A stretch of 64,000 nucleotides of DNA. Origin: Mycobacterium sp. (GTDB taxonomy: Bacteria; Actinomycetota; Actinomycetes; Mycobacteriales; Mycobacteriaceae). The stretch covers positions 1-64,000 of the forward strand of contig JAOPVX010000188.1 in assembly GCA_025965975.1 (NCBI GenBank). Direction: 5' to 3'. A program made the translations under genes and the position numbers. This document shows, piece by piece, positions 36,336-44,272 of the stretch; position 1 is the stretch's first letter; each line of letters begins with the position of its first letter. Below the pieces are notes generated by a model that worked only from the letters and a program-made list of their open reading frames with translations, was not told the origin of the DNA and made no database searches.

Positions 36336-36941
36336 ATGGAGAACCTCAGCGCCGACGATGTCGCCCGGTTGCGTGCTATGTATGAGCCGCTCACCGAGTC
36401 GGTGCGGGCGCTGATCGACGCGACCATCCGCACAGAGGTGGGCGCCGAAGCAGTTGCCGCCGCCAAGTCCGAGATCGATGGGGCGACGGCACGACTGCGC
36501 AGCGAGCAACTCGACGGCCCGTTCGGCATCCGGTTCACCACCGACGGCGACCAAATGCCGTGGGGCAATGTCGTGATCGGGGTACGCAATCCCGTCGCGC
36601 CGCCCCTTGTGGTCGAGCAGAGCGAAAGCGGGGTGTTCACCGACTTCCATCTGGGCGCGGCCTACGAAGGTCCGCCCGGCCACGTACATGGGGGAGTCGC
36701 TGCGTTGGTGCTCGACCATGTCCTTGGCGCCGCCGCCAGCCGCCCGCAGAAGCCACGGCTCACCGGCACCATCACGCTGCGTTACCTGCGTATCACGCGG
36801 CTGGGAAACCTGCACGCGGAAGCCCGGATTACGCGGACCGACGGCGTGAAGACCTTCACCACAGGACATCTCGCCGACGATGAAGGCGTCACCGTCGAAG
36901 CCGAAGGTGTTTTCATTCAGCCGCGGTGGGCTCGCGAATAG
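36336..36941 (+). CDS. PaaI-type hotdog thioesterase
   Basis: About 201 residues from ATG; a GTG at 36321 would add five. The hotdog fold is clear in the C-terminal two thirds: GAAYEGPPGHVHGGVAALVLDHVLG contains the HGG motif and the catalytic aspartate of PaaI-type thioesterases, followed by LTGTITLRYLRITRLGN. The N-terminal 90 residues are an extra helical part. It would release acyl groups from CoA. A KstR-type box upstream suggests it is expressed during sterol or fatty acid breakdown. Confidence 0.87.
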   Translation: MENLSADDVARLRAMYEPLTESVRALIDATIRTEVGAEAVAAAKSEIDGATARLRSEQLDGPFGIRFTTDGDQMPWGNVVIGVRNPVAPPLVVEQSESGVFTDFHLGAAYEGPPGHVHGGVAALVLDHVLGAAASRPQKPRLTGTITLRYLRITRLGNLHAEARITRTDGVKTFTTGHLADDEGVTVEAEGVFIQPRWARE

Positions 36942-36948
36942 GCTGAGA

Positions 36949-36967
36949 AGCGTTGGGCACCAACGCT
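36949..36967. terminator. Terminator hairpin between convergent genes
   Basis: AGCGTTGG (36949-36956) and CCAACGCT (36960-36967) form a perfect 8-bp stem with a GCA loop, between the thioesterase stop and the HNH gene end. An outer CTGAGAA/TTCTCAG pair could extend the structure. Confidence 0.75.
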
Positions 36968-36984
36968 GTCAGGGCCGACCTTTC

Positions 36985-38367
36985 TCAGTCCTCGTCGTCG
37001 GGTGGGTCGGTGTCGCCGCGGAGGAGTTCTTCGGGGTGGTGCGCGTGGTTGATTTCGGGTGGTTGGGTGCCGTCGGTCCAGGCGAGGCGGCCGGTATCGG
37101 TGACGATGGTTTGTCGGTGGCCCTTGGTGACGAGGTCGTGATCGGGGGCGCAGGCGAAGAACAGTTTGTCGGCATCGGTGGCGCCGTTCGGTGACCAGTC
37201 CGGGCTGTGATGGACCTCGCAGTGGTAGCCAGGCTCAAGGCAATTCGGATGCGTGCAGCCGCCGTCGCGGGAATAGCAGATGATGCGTTGGTCAGTAGTG
37301 GCGATGCGGTTTTGGCGGCCCAGGTAGATGGGTCGTTCGCTGTGGTCGTCGAACACCGCCAGGTAGTGGATACCGTCGACGCCCATCCGGAGCAGATCTC
37401 GCATCGGAAGCGCGGTGTCACCGCCGGTGCGCGCCGGCGGAGGCATCGGGATGTCCGGATTGGCGACAGCATGGGCGGCCTGGTTGAGTTCGGCGAGCGT
37501 GGTGCGCACGATCACGGTGACCGGGTGGCCGCGGTGCTGGCCCATCGCACCCGAGGCGATCCCGGCCTTCAGTCCGAGCTTGATGCCGTCGTGGCAGCGC
37601 TGGGCCGCGCTGCGCTCATCACGCACCTCGGCCACCGTGCCGTCGGGCAGGTGCCTGCCGGGACGGACGGCCGCGGTGACCGCCTCCACATAGCAGCGAG
37701 TTTCCGGGTCGATCCATCCCGACAGCCGCGACATGCCGTCCGGTCCCTGCTGCCCGAGCTGTAATCCGCGGCGGCGGGCCCGGTCGGCTTCGTCGTAGTG
37801 GCCGTCGGGGTTGAAGATGTCGTCGATGTGCCTGCCGACGGCCTTGACGATCTCGACGTCATTCTTGGTGGCTTCTCGCACCAGGCTGCGCTCAACATCT
37901 TCGCGATCGACGGCCGATACGCACGAGGGCAGCACGTCGATGGCGCGGCAGATAGCGCGCAGGTGATCCTCGCCGATGGTGCCGGCTTCGAGGGCCTGTG
38001 CCACTCGGGGCAGCTCGGGTGCCAGCGGTGGACCGGTGAGTTGGCGCCGCGGCCGGATGCGACCGGCCACCTTTATGCGGCGTTTGATCTCCCTTGGCGG
38101 GATACGCAATCGCGCGCACAGTTTGCCGGCCAGTACGGGCACGTACTCGACCTCATCGGGTGGGTCGGCGATCTCGCCGAACACCCGATACATCAGTCCG
38201 CGGTTGGTGCGCTCCTGGGTCTCCAGGTGCTCGGCCATCTGGACCCGAAACTCGTTGCCCACCCCGTCAGAGGACAGGGACCGCATTTCGTCGTGGGCGG
38301 CGTCAACCTGGCCCAGCAGCTCGCGAAACCGCTCGCGCGCCGTTTCTCCGGTGACGAATTGGCCCAT
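36985..38367 (-). CDS. 13E12-repeat family (DUF222) HNH endonuclease protein
   Basis: A 460-residue member of the mycobacterial REP13E12 family. The long N-terminal DUF222 domain (about residues 10-340) is followed by an HNH motif near 380-425: CTHPNCLEPGYHCEVHHSPDWSPNGATDADKLFFACAPDH, which has the zinc cysteines and catalytic histidines. These genes are multi-copy and can serve as phage or plasmid integration sites; no att repeat was found here. No frameshift is visible, so it may be functional. It is flanked by unrelated genes with no other mobility functions. Confidence 0.92.
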   Translation of the reverse strand: MGQFVTGETARERFRELLGQVDAAHDEMRSLSSDGVGNEFRVQMAEHLETQERTNRGLMYRVFGEIADPPDEVEYVPVLAGKLCARLRIPPREIKRRIKVAGRIRPRRQLTGPPLAPELPRVAQALEAGTIGEDHLRAICRAIDVLPSCVSAVDREDVERSLVREATKNDVEIVKAVGRHIDDIFNPDGHYDEADRARRRGLQLGQQGPDGMSRLSGWIDPETRCYVEAVTAAVRPGRHLPDGTVAEVRDERSAAQRCHDGIKLGLKAGIASGAMGQHRGHPVTVIVRTTLAELNQAAHAVANPDIPMPPPARTGGDTALPMRDLLRMGVDGIHYLAVFDDHSERPIYLGRQNRIATTDQRIICYSRDGGCTHPNCLEPGYHCEVHHSPDWSPNGATDADKLFFACAPDHDLVTKGHRQTIVTDTGRLAWTDGTQPPEINHAHHPEELLRGDTDPPDDED

Positions 38368-38532
38368 ACCGCAAAGCTATCGAACACCTGTGCCAAACAC
38401 CGACGGTCAGCCCGGGCCGACGCTCGGCCTGTGGACCAAATCGGGTTTGTGGATAACTCACCACGCGAGATTCCAACATGTCAGTGCATTTCGGTGCCAG
38501 ATGGTGTCTGCACGTGTTGCGAGGCAAGTCGA

Positions 38533-40506
38533 TCAGGACGAGGTGGGCTCGTGACTAGCGGCGATGCCGGCCAGGCTCCTCGTGATCGTGTCGACCTCGG
38601 TGACGAGCACCCGCGCCGCCGCGTTGTCGGCGGCAAGCCGTGCCCCTTGCTCGCGCACCTGCTGACTCGCCGCGATCAACTCGTCGACGTCGACGGTCCA
38701 CGGCGTGGCCGCGCTCGGCGGTGCGCCTCGCAACGCGTCGACGTAATCATCTAGGGCGGCGACGAATTCGGGCGTCAGCGCCGTCGACGGTTCGCTGGAC
38801 AGGGTGCTTTCCAGAGAGGTGCATGCGCTGGTGACGGCGTTCAGCGCCGCTCGATACGACCGCAGCCACCGACGCAGCTCACGCGAATCCGCCCGTGTCG
38901 CGCCGGATGCCGCTTCAAACGCCGCGCGAGCCCGGAACGCTCGCTGCCACGCCGCCGACAACGCTTCGGCCGGGTGATCGAGTTCATGCGCGAACGCCTT
39001 GACGACCGCTGCCGCGTAGTCGATTTCGGACTTCAGCAGTTCGCCGGCGCGCTGGCGGAGCCGAATCAACCCGTGATCGGGCAGCACGACATGGGCCACC
39101 ACCGCCAGGCCGCCGCCGATGACCACCGCGAACAACACGTCTTCGATGGCCGGACCTGTCGCCGCGGCGTCGATGTCGAGCAGGAACACGATGGTCGCGG
39201 CCAACGCCGCAGTCATCGCGAGATATCCGACCCTTGCGACTCCGTACGTCACCGCAAGAAACACCACCGCCGCGAGGGCCGCCGAGGAACCCGTCGGCTG
39301 CCACACCAAAGTCAGCGCCGACGCGACCACGATCCCGGCGGCGGTGCCCGCCACCCGTCCGACGCAGCGGGTGTAGGTGTGTGCCGTCTCGGGGCGCAGC
39401 ACCATCAGCACGGTCAACGCGATCCAGTGGCCGTGTGCGACGCCACCGAACCGGTCCGCAGCCACTCCCAACGCGGTGGCCGACGACAGCCGGACGGCGT
39501 GGCGCAGCACCGGCGACGTCCACGTCAGGTGGCCACGCACCACGCCGGCGGCCGCGAGCAGCGAGCCGATCAGGTCGGGGCGACGGAATTCACCGAACCG
39601 CGAGGCGGAGGCCTCGTGAAGTTGTTGTGAAAACCGTTGCGCGCCTGCCGCTTGCGGCCCTGTCACCGCGGCCGCCGCGACATCGACGCGGGCGAGCGCG
39701 TATTCGGCGTCGCGCCGCGCGGTGTGGTTGTGCTTCGCGATCGCGTCCAGGAAATCCGCGGCAGGGGACAGCACCTGCGAAACCCCGTCATCGCCATCGC
39801 GCATGGCGCCCAGTGTCGCGGTGATCCGCTCGGGCAGCCGGTAGCCGCCGTGATACGCCAGCGGGCGTCGGGTCGCCTCGCTGTCGACGAACGCTTCCCG
39901 CAGCGACGTAAGCGGGGCGGTGCCCACCGCGGCCTGACGGTCGGCTGCGACACGGCGAGCGTCCGCGGCCAGTCCACGGTAGGTGCGCGTCAGCGCGGCG
40001 CGCTGCTCCCGCCAGCGCTGAGGCGGCCATACCGCGATCAGCGCCGCCTGAACGCAACCGGCGGCCACGGTCAAAAGCGTCGAGGACACCACCGCGGACA
40101 GCGAAGGGGCAACCGGCGGCGAGATCACCAGCAGCGCAGCGGTGGCGGCCGCGACCAGGCCCGGTTTGCTGCCCAGCGCCCACTGCATACCTGCCGCGAA
40201 GCACCACACCGCGACGACGGCGATGAACACCACCTTGTGGGACGCGGTCAACGCGCCGAGAAGTACGACGGCGCCCAGTTGCAGCGACACCACCACGACA
40301 AGGGGCACCCGTCCTGCGGGACTGTCCTGCATGGCGATCGAGCCAGCGATCGCCGCCGCCCCTGCTGCCCACACCGCAGCCGACGGAGAACTCGACGCCA
40401 GCGCGGCCGCCACCATCGCAAGCACTCCGAGCAGGCTGCGCGATACCGCGCCGACGTCGGGCGTGGTCACGCGCAGTGCGTCGATCACCCGGCCGCCCGT
40501 GGTCAC
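38533..40506 (-). CDS. FUSC-family membrane protein
   Basis: A 657-residue protein with two blocks of transmembrane helices (about residues 20-165 and 340-475), each followed by a helical cytoplasmic domain, the layout of the FUSC/aromatic acid exporter family. The second block contains HWIALTVLMVLRPETAHTYTRCVGRVAGTAAGI, the family signature. These proteins may export aromatic acids or other anions. It is monocistronic; the 165-base gap upstream of the HNH gene end has no recognised feature. Confidence 0.87.
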   Translation of the reverse strand: MTTGGRVIDALRVTTPDVGAVSRSLLGVLAMVAAALASSSPSAAVWAAGAAAIAGSIAMQDSPAGRVPLVVVVSLQLGAVVLLGALTASHKVVFIAVVAVWCFAAGMQWALGSKPGLVAAATAALLVISPPVAPSLSAVVSSTLLTVAAGCVQAALIAVWPPQRWREQRAALTRTYRGLAADARRVAADRQAAVGTAPLTSLREAFVDSEATRRPLAYHGGYRLPERITATLGAMRDGDDGVSQVLSPAADFLDAIAKHNHTARRDAEYALARVDVAAAAVTGPQAAGAQRFSQQLHEASASRFGEFRRPDLIGSLLAAAGVVRGHLTWTSPVLRHAVRLSSATALGVAADRFGGVAHGHWIALTVLMVLRPETAHTYTRCVGRVAGTAAGIVVASALTLVWQPTGSSAALAAVVFLAVTYGVARVGYLAMTAALAATIVFLLDIDAAATGPAIEDVLFAVVIGGGLAVVAHVVLPDHGLIRLRQRAGELLKSEIDYAAAVVKAFAHELDHPAEALSAAWQRAFRARAAFEAASGATRADSRELRRWLRSYRAALNAVTSACTSLESTLSSEPSTALTPEFVAALDDYVDALRGAPPSAATPWTVDVDELIAASQQVREQGARLAADNAAARVLVTEVDTITRSLAGIAASHEPTSS

Positions 40507-41111
40507 CTGCCTATTCTGACTCCATCAAGGTCACCGAAGGGTGCAGTACACGCGCCAAATCCCGGCCGGATGTCCGAGCGTCTCGACAGTGGCGAGGCAA
40601 GCCCAGCAGATGGCGTCCGTTGTACCTGCACTCGTGAATGTGTCTGTCGGCGCCAAAAAACTGAGCTCGCGCGTTGAAACGGATCGGCCCGGGCCAGGAA
40701 CTGCGAAGCGGCCGGAATGGGCTCATTTCGCCTGCTGCTGGAACCAGCAAACGCTGCAGGACCGCATCTTTGCATCGCACGTGCAGTACGAGCCGATTTG
40801 ACGCCAGAGGGATATCTGCGATGGAAATTGCGCAGCAGTCAAATGCTTTGCGGCACAGCACATACCCCTCGGCATCGTCCTTCACGCGACAGATTTCGGT
40901 GAAGATTTCGATCGGCCTCCGTTTTGACTTCATGAAGCGGGTTGTCGGAGGTACGGTCAGCTAACCGGATCAGATGAGCAACCGTGGAGGTGCCGATCCC
41001 ATGGATTTCGCCTCATGAGGTCCTGGCCGCGTTTTGCGAGGCGTTGCGCCGAGTCTTACCACCGATAACGCCTCACCTGCTCAAAATGTCCGAATACCGA
41101 ACGGAGCTTTC
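40507..41111. other. Gene-poor stretch before the thiocyanate hydrolase operon
   Basis: About 600 bases with no convincing gene: overlapping short frames on both strands lack a recognisable domain, and codon bias is weaker than in its neighbours. A perfect 10-bp palindrome CCTCATGAGG is at 41011-41020, about 90 bases before the first operon gene, and could be an operator. The promoter of the thiocyanate hydrolase genes must lie in this stretch. It may also hold a remnant of older coding sequence. Confidence 0.5.
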
Positions 41112-41948
41112 ATGAGTACGGCCGCCGAGCGTGCTGCGCAATTGGACCTCGTAGCCCGACTCAAGTCCGCATATCCCGAGCTTCCCGATGCACCGACTCC
41201 TGATCTGCTTGACCACGAGCGCATCACCGCCTACCTCAAGCCCGTCCACGACGTGGGCGGTGAGCCGGATGCGCCGATGAAGTATGAGGACAAGCAGTAC
41301 GAGCTCTGGGAGCACATGACCTATGTGATCTGCGAGGTCCTCGCGTGGCGCGGCATCTGGTTGTCGGAGGAGCGTCGCCGGATCGGCAACGTCGACGTCG
41401 GTCGGGCGCAGTATTTGGGGCTGCCGTACTACGGCCGCTGGCTCCTGGCCGTCGCCCGTGTCCTCGTTGAGAAACACCACATCGGCCTGACTGAGTTGAG
41501 CGAACGGATGGCCGAGGTCAAGGCGCGCTACGGGGGCGGTCTTGCCGGAAAGAAGTTGGACGCCACGCCGAAGTCCCAAGGCGACGGGTCGCAGGTCAAA
41601 CGCAACGAGCACCACAAGCGCGCGGTGGGCGAGGGCGATCCGCAGGTGTATGCCGGTCAGGCCGGGCAGCCGAAGTTCAAGGTCGGCGACGCCGTGGTAG
41701 TACGCGAACTGCCGGTGATCTTTTACACCCGCACCCCGGAGTACGTGCGCGGCGCGAAAGGCGAAATCGCAGCGGTCGCGTACGAAAGCCCGGCCGCTGA
41801 GGACGAGACCTGGGACCGTCCCGCGACGCCGGAATGGTTCTACGTCGTTCGGTTCAACATGTGCGAGTTGTGGTACGGCTACACCGGAACCACCGATGAC
41901 GTCGTCCAAACCGAAATTCCCGAACACTGGCTGCAAGCCGCCCCCTAA
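41112..41948 (+). CDS. Thiocyanate hydrolase beta-alpha fusion subunit (nitrile hydratase beta-like)
   Basis: A 278-residue protein, ATG preceded by ggag. Its first half (about residues 30-150; MKYEDKQYELWEH, VLAWRGIWLSEERRR, YLGLPYYGRWLLAVARVLVEK) corresponds to the beta subunit of Thiobacillus thioparus thiocyanate hydrolase, and its second half (about 180-278; FKVGDAVVVRELPVIFYTRT, RGAKGEIAAVAYESPAAEDE, EIPEHWL) to the alpha subunit. In that enzyme these are separate proteins; here they are joined by a linker of about 30 residues. The enzyme hydrolyses thiocyanate to carbonyl sulfide and ammonia. The gamma-like gene follows 30 bases later. A nitrile hydratase acting on other substrates is an alternative. 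Confidence 0.85.
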   Translation: MSTAAERAAQLDLVARLKSAYPELPDAPTPDLLDHERITAYLKPVHDVGGEPDAPMKYEDKQYELWEHMTYVICEVLAWRGIWLSEERRRIGNVDVGRAQYLGLPYYGRWLLAVARVLVEKHHIGLTELSERMAEVKARYGGGLAGKKLDATPKSQGDGSQVKRNEHHKRAVGEGDPQVYAGQAGQPKFKVGDAVVVRELPVIFYTRTPEYVRGAKGEIAAVAYESPAAEDETWDRPATPEWFYVVRFNMCELWYGYTGTTDDVVQTEIPEHWLQAAP

Positions 41949-41978
41949 ACCAGCTTCGGTGTCCAGAAAGGAATTCGC

Positions 41979-42698
41979 ATGACCGACCATGGTCACGATC
42001 ACGATCACGATCACGATCGCACCGTTAAGCCGATGGTCGACGAGATCACCGACTTCGAAGTCCTCGAGATCGCGCTGCGTGAGCTATGCATCGAGAAGGG
42101 AATCTTCACCGCCGAGGAGCACCGCCGCTTCACCGAATTCGCCGAACAGATCGGCCCGACGCCCGCGGCGCACTTGGTCGCCAAGGCGTGGCTGGACCCC
42201 GAGTTCAAGAAGCTTGCTCTGACCGAACCGATGACGGCCAGCAAGGAGGTCGGTGTCGACTGGATGGAACCGACGGGGTTCGGCACACCCAGCGACTTCA
42301 CCGCGTTCCAGATTCTCGCTAACACGCCAACGGTGCACAACGTGATCGTGTGTGCGTTGTGCTCGTGCTATCCGCGACCGATCCTCGGCAATTCGCCCGA
42401 GTGGTACCGCACGCCCAACTATCGCCGACGCTTGGTCCGTTGGCCACGCCAGGTGCTCGTCGAATTCGGGCTCTACTTGCCCGACAAGATCTCCGTCCAC
42501 GTGCAGGATTCCAACCAGAAGCATCGCTTCATGGTGATGCCTTTGCGGCCTGAGGGCACGCAGGACTGGACCGAAGCACAGCTGGTGGAAATCATCACGC
42601 GTGACTGCCTGATCGGTGTGGCATTGCCGAAGGCCGGCGTCACCACCAACGTGATCACAGATACCCGTCCTGCCGTCCATCCATGGACCGCGGGATGA
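41979..42698 (+). CDS. scnC: Thiocyanate hydrolase gamma subunit-like metal-binding protein
   Basis: A 239-residue protein homologous to nitrile hydratase alpha and closest, from memory, to thiocyanate hydrolase gamma: it has the His-Asp N-terminal run (residues 4-13), the FGTPSDF segment, NSPEWYRTPNYRRRLVRWPRQVLVEFGLYLP and the TRDCLIGVA tail. The metal-binding motif is CALCSC at residues 125-130, followed by YPRPILG. The usual second residue of this motif is threonine (cobalt) or serine (iron), so alanine is unusual. The three cysteines that bind the metal are intact. It lies between the fused subunit and the activator gene. Confidence 0.87.
   Translation: MTDHGHDHDHDHDRTVKPMVDEITDFEVLEIALRELCIEKGIFTAEEHRRFTEFAEQIGPTPAAHLVAKAWLDPEFKKLALTEPMTASKEVGVDWMEPTGFGTPSDFTAFQILANTPTVHNVIVCALCSCYPRPILGNSPEWYRTPNYRRRLVRWPRQVLVEFGLYLPDKISVHVQDSNQKHRFMVMPLRPEGTQDWTEAQLVEIITRDCLIGVALPKAGVTTNVITDTRPAVHPWTAG
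41994..42019 (+). repeat. CACGAT short tandem repeat in the gamma-subunit gene
   Basis: The 6-base unit CACGAT is repeated about four times at the start of the gamma-like gene and encodes alternating histidine and aspartate. Such a tract can change length by slippage without shifting frame. The same His-Asp run is known from the Thiobacillus gamma subunit. Confidence 0.75.
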
Positions 42699-43066
42699 GC
42701 GCTGCGGGGGATCCGGGTTTGACCGAGCACGTCGACATCGACGCCCTGAAGCAGATCGTGCACCGCGATCAGACCTGGCCGCGGATGGCCGCCAAGTACG
42801 GCGTCGAAAACCCCGTGCCGCCATGGAAGACGAGTCTGGACGGCCTCTGCGACGCGCTCGACCAGGCCAGCTGCGATGCGAACGTGCCCAATTTCAAGGA
42901 GCGCCGTGACGAGGAAGACACGCTGTCGGCAACCCTCTACTCGGGCCTGCCCTACCCGGAGAATCAGCTGGTCTCGCTGGCCCACTCGCTGGTCGCTCGC
43001 GGCATCATCGACGAGGCAGCGCTGAAACGACGGCTCGCCAGTATCCGCGAGAGGCTCGAAGCATAG
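42695..43066 (+). CDS. P15K-like activator / nitrile hydratase beta N-terminal-like protein
   Basis: About 123 residues (14 kDa) from the ATG overlapping the gamma stop by ATGA; an ATG at 42683 would add four residues. It has helices RDQTWPRMAAKYGVENPVPPWKTSLDGLCDAL and YPENQLVSLAHSLVARGIIDEAALKRRLASIRERL, the latter like the nitrile hydratase beta N-terminal bundle. The size and place match P15K, the protein that helps load cobalt into thiocyanate hydrolase, and nitrile hydratase activators. It lacks the CxCC-type metal motif seen in some activators, so the assignment relies on context. Confidence 0.7.
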   Translation: MSAAGDPGLTEHVDIDALKQIVHRDQTWPRMAAKYGVENPVPPWKTSLDGLCDALDQASCDANVPNFKERRDEEDTLSATLYSGLPYPENQLVSLAHSLVARGIIDEAALKRRLASIRERLEA

Positions 43067-43075
43067 ATTCAGATC

Positions 43076-43789
43076 GTGGAAAAGGTCATCATCACCCTCA
43101 GGGCGGCCGATGCGGATGAGAGGTGGTGCACCCGACTCCGCCTCCAAGTCGCGGCCGACCTACTCGAAACCGGCGCGCCCGGGCTCGCGGTCAATGTGCG
43201 CGACGACGCGGTGCGGGAATCACTGATGACGCTGACGACGCTGGATCCACCGGTAGTCGGGTTCGTCACGTTGTGGACGCAGCAGTCCTATGGCGATCAG
43301 GTGCGCTCCGCGATAACGCGGTTGGAAGAGGAGTGCGACGACGTGGCGGCCTACCTGGTGACCGAATCGGTGCCACTGCCGCCACCGATCACCGCTCCTG
43401 GCGAGCGCAGCCCTGGGTTGGCGAACGTCGCGCTGCTTCGCCGGCCCGGCGACCTCGACGCCGCGACATGGCGGCAGCGCTGGCACATCGACCACACCCC
43501 CGTCGCCATCGAGACGCAGTCGACATTCGGGTACACGCAGAATGCGGTGGTACACCCGCTGACGCCATGGGCGCCCGTCATCAACGCGATCGTCGAGGAA
43601 CTCTTCCCGATCGAGGCGACATCGGATCTGCAGGTGTTCTTCGGTGCCGCAGACGACGACGATCTGCGTGACCGGATGGAGCGCATGGTGGCCAGCACCG
43701 CTGCATTCGGTGCAAATCGCGACGTGGACACGGTGCCGACGAGTCGCTACGTGCTCCGGACGCCGTTCGTTGGAAGGGGACACGAATGA
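43076..43789 (+). CDS. EthD-domain protein
   Basis: A 237-residue protein with a GTG start. The C-terminal half matches the dimeric alpha-beta-barrel/EthD pattern: LRRPGDLDAATWRQRWHIDHTPVAIETQSTFGYTQNAVVHPLTPWAP, with the WRQRWHIDHTPVAI motif. EthD proteins occur in catabolic operons and their activity is unclear. It is 9 bases after the activator gene and overlaps the next gene by ATGA, so it could be part of the thiocyanate operon or belong to the Rv1875-like pair. Confidence 0.82.
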   Translation: MEKVIITLRAADADERWCTRLRLQVAADLLETGAPGLAVNVRDDAVRESLMTLTTLDPPVVGFVTLWTQQSYGDQVRSAITRLEEECDDVAAYLVTESVPLPPPITAPGERSPGLANVALLRRPGDLDAATWRQRWHIDHTPVAIETQSTFGYTQNAVVHPLTPWAPVINAIVEELFPIEATSDLQVFFGAADDDDLRDRMERMVASTAAFGANRDVDTVPTSRYVLRTPFVGRGHE

Positions 43790-44229
43790 CCACGCTTGAC
43801 GACGCGGTTGCGCTGGCGTCCGACGAGAGCGGCCTCGCGGTGGTCTCGACTCTGCGCGCCGACGACACCATCCAGGCCTCGCTTGTCAACGCGGGAAAGT
43901 TGGCACATCCGGGCACCGGAGCGCAGGCCGTTGCGTTTGTAACCTACGGCCGAGTGAAGCTGGCGAATCTGCGGGCGCGTCCCCAGCTGGCCGTGACCTT
44001 CCGCAAGGGTTGGCAGTGGGCGACCGTCGAGGGAAATGCCGAGCTTGCCGGACCGGACGATCCGCAGCCCTGGCTCGCCGACGCCGAGCAACTCCGGCTG
44101 CTGCTGCGCGAGGTCTTCACCGCCGCGGGCGGAACACACGACGACTGGGACGAGTACGACCGGGTGATGGCCGAACAGCGCCGCACCGTGGTGCTTGTCG
44201 CACCCAGTCGGGTGTACAGCAACGGTTAA
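43786..44229 (+). CDS. Pyridoxamine 5'-phosphate oxidase-fold flavin/F420 protein (Rv1875-like)
   Basis: A 147-residue split-barrel protein: SDESGLAVVSTLRADDTIQASLVNAG, FVTYGRVKLANLRARPQLAVTFRKGWQWATVEGNAEL. The length equals Rv1875 (recalled) and the genomic order supports it. Such proteins bind FMN or F420 and reduce varied substrates. The start is coupled to the EthD gene by an ATGA overlap. Transcription continues toward the enoyl-CoA hydratase gene after a 43-base gap. Confidence 0.88.
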   Translation: MTTLDDAVALASDESGLAVVSTLRADDTIQASLVNAGKLAHPGTGAQAVAFVTYGRVKLANLRARPQLAVTFRKGWQWATVEGNAELAGPDDPQPWLADAEQLRLLLREVFTAAGGTHDDWDEYDRVMAEQRRTVVLVAPSRVYSNG

Positions 44230-44272
44230 CGCTTACGCTGCTGCCGTGACGCGCGCATGCGAGGAGCAAGAA

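Noticed and set aside
36985-38367. Insertion sequence or prophage remnant around the HNH gene
   Set aside because: No transposase, integrase, terminal inverted repeats or target duplications were seen; 13E12 genes are ordinary dispersed members in mycobacteria.
40511-40933. Minus-strand open frame of 140 codons before the thiocyanate operon
   Set aside because: No ribosome site, no recognisable domain and several overlapping rival frames; kept only as an uncertain gene-poor stretch.
41011-41020. CCTCATGAGG as a defined nitrogen-regulator site
   Set aside because: The palindrome is real but does not match a regulator consensus that I can name; it is mentioned only inside the gene-poor stretch.
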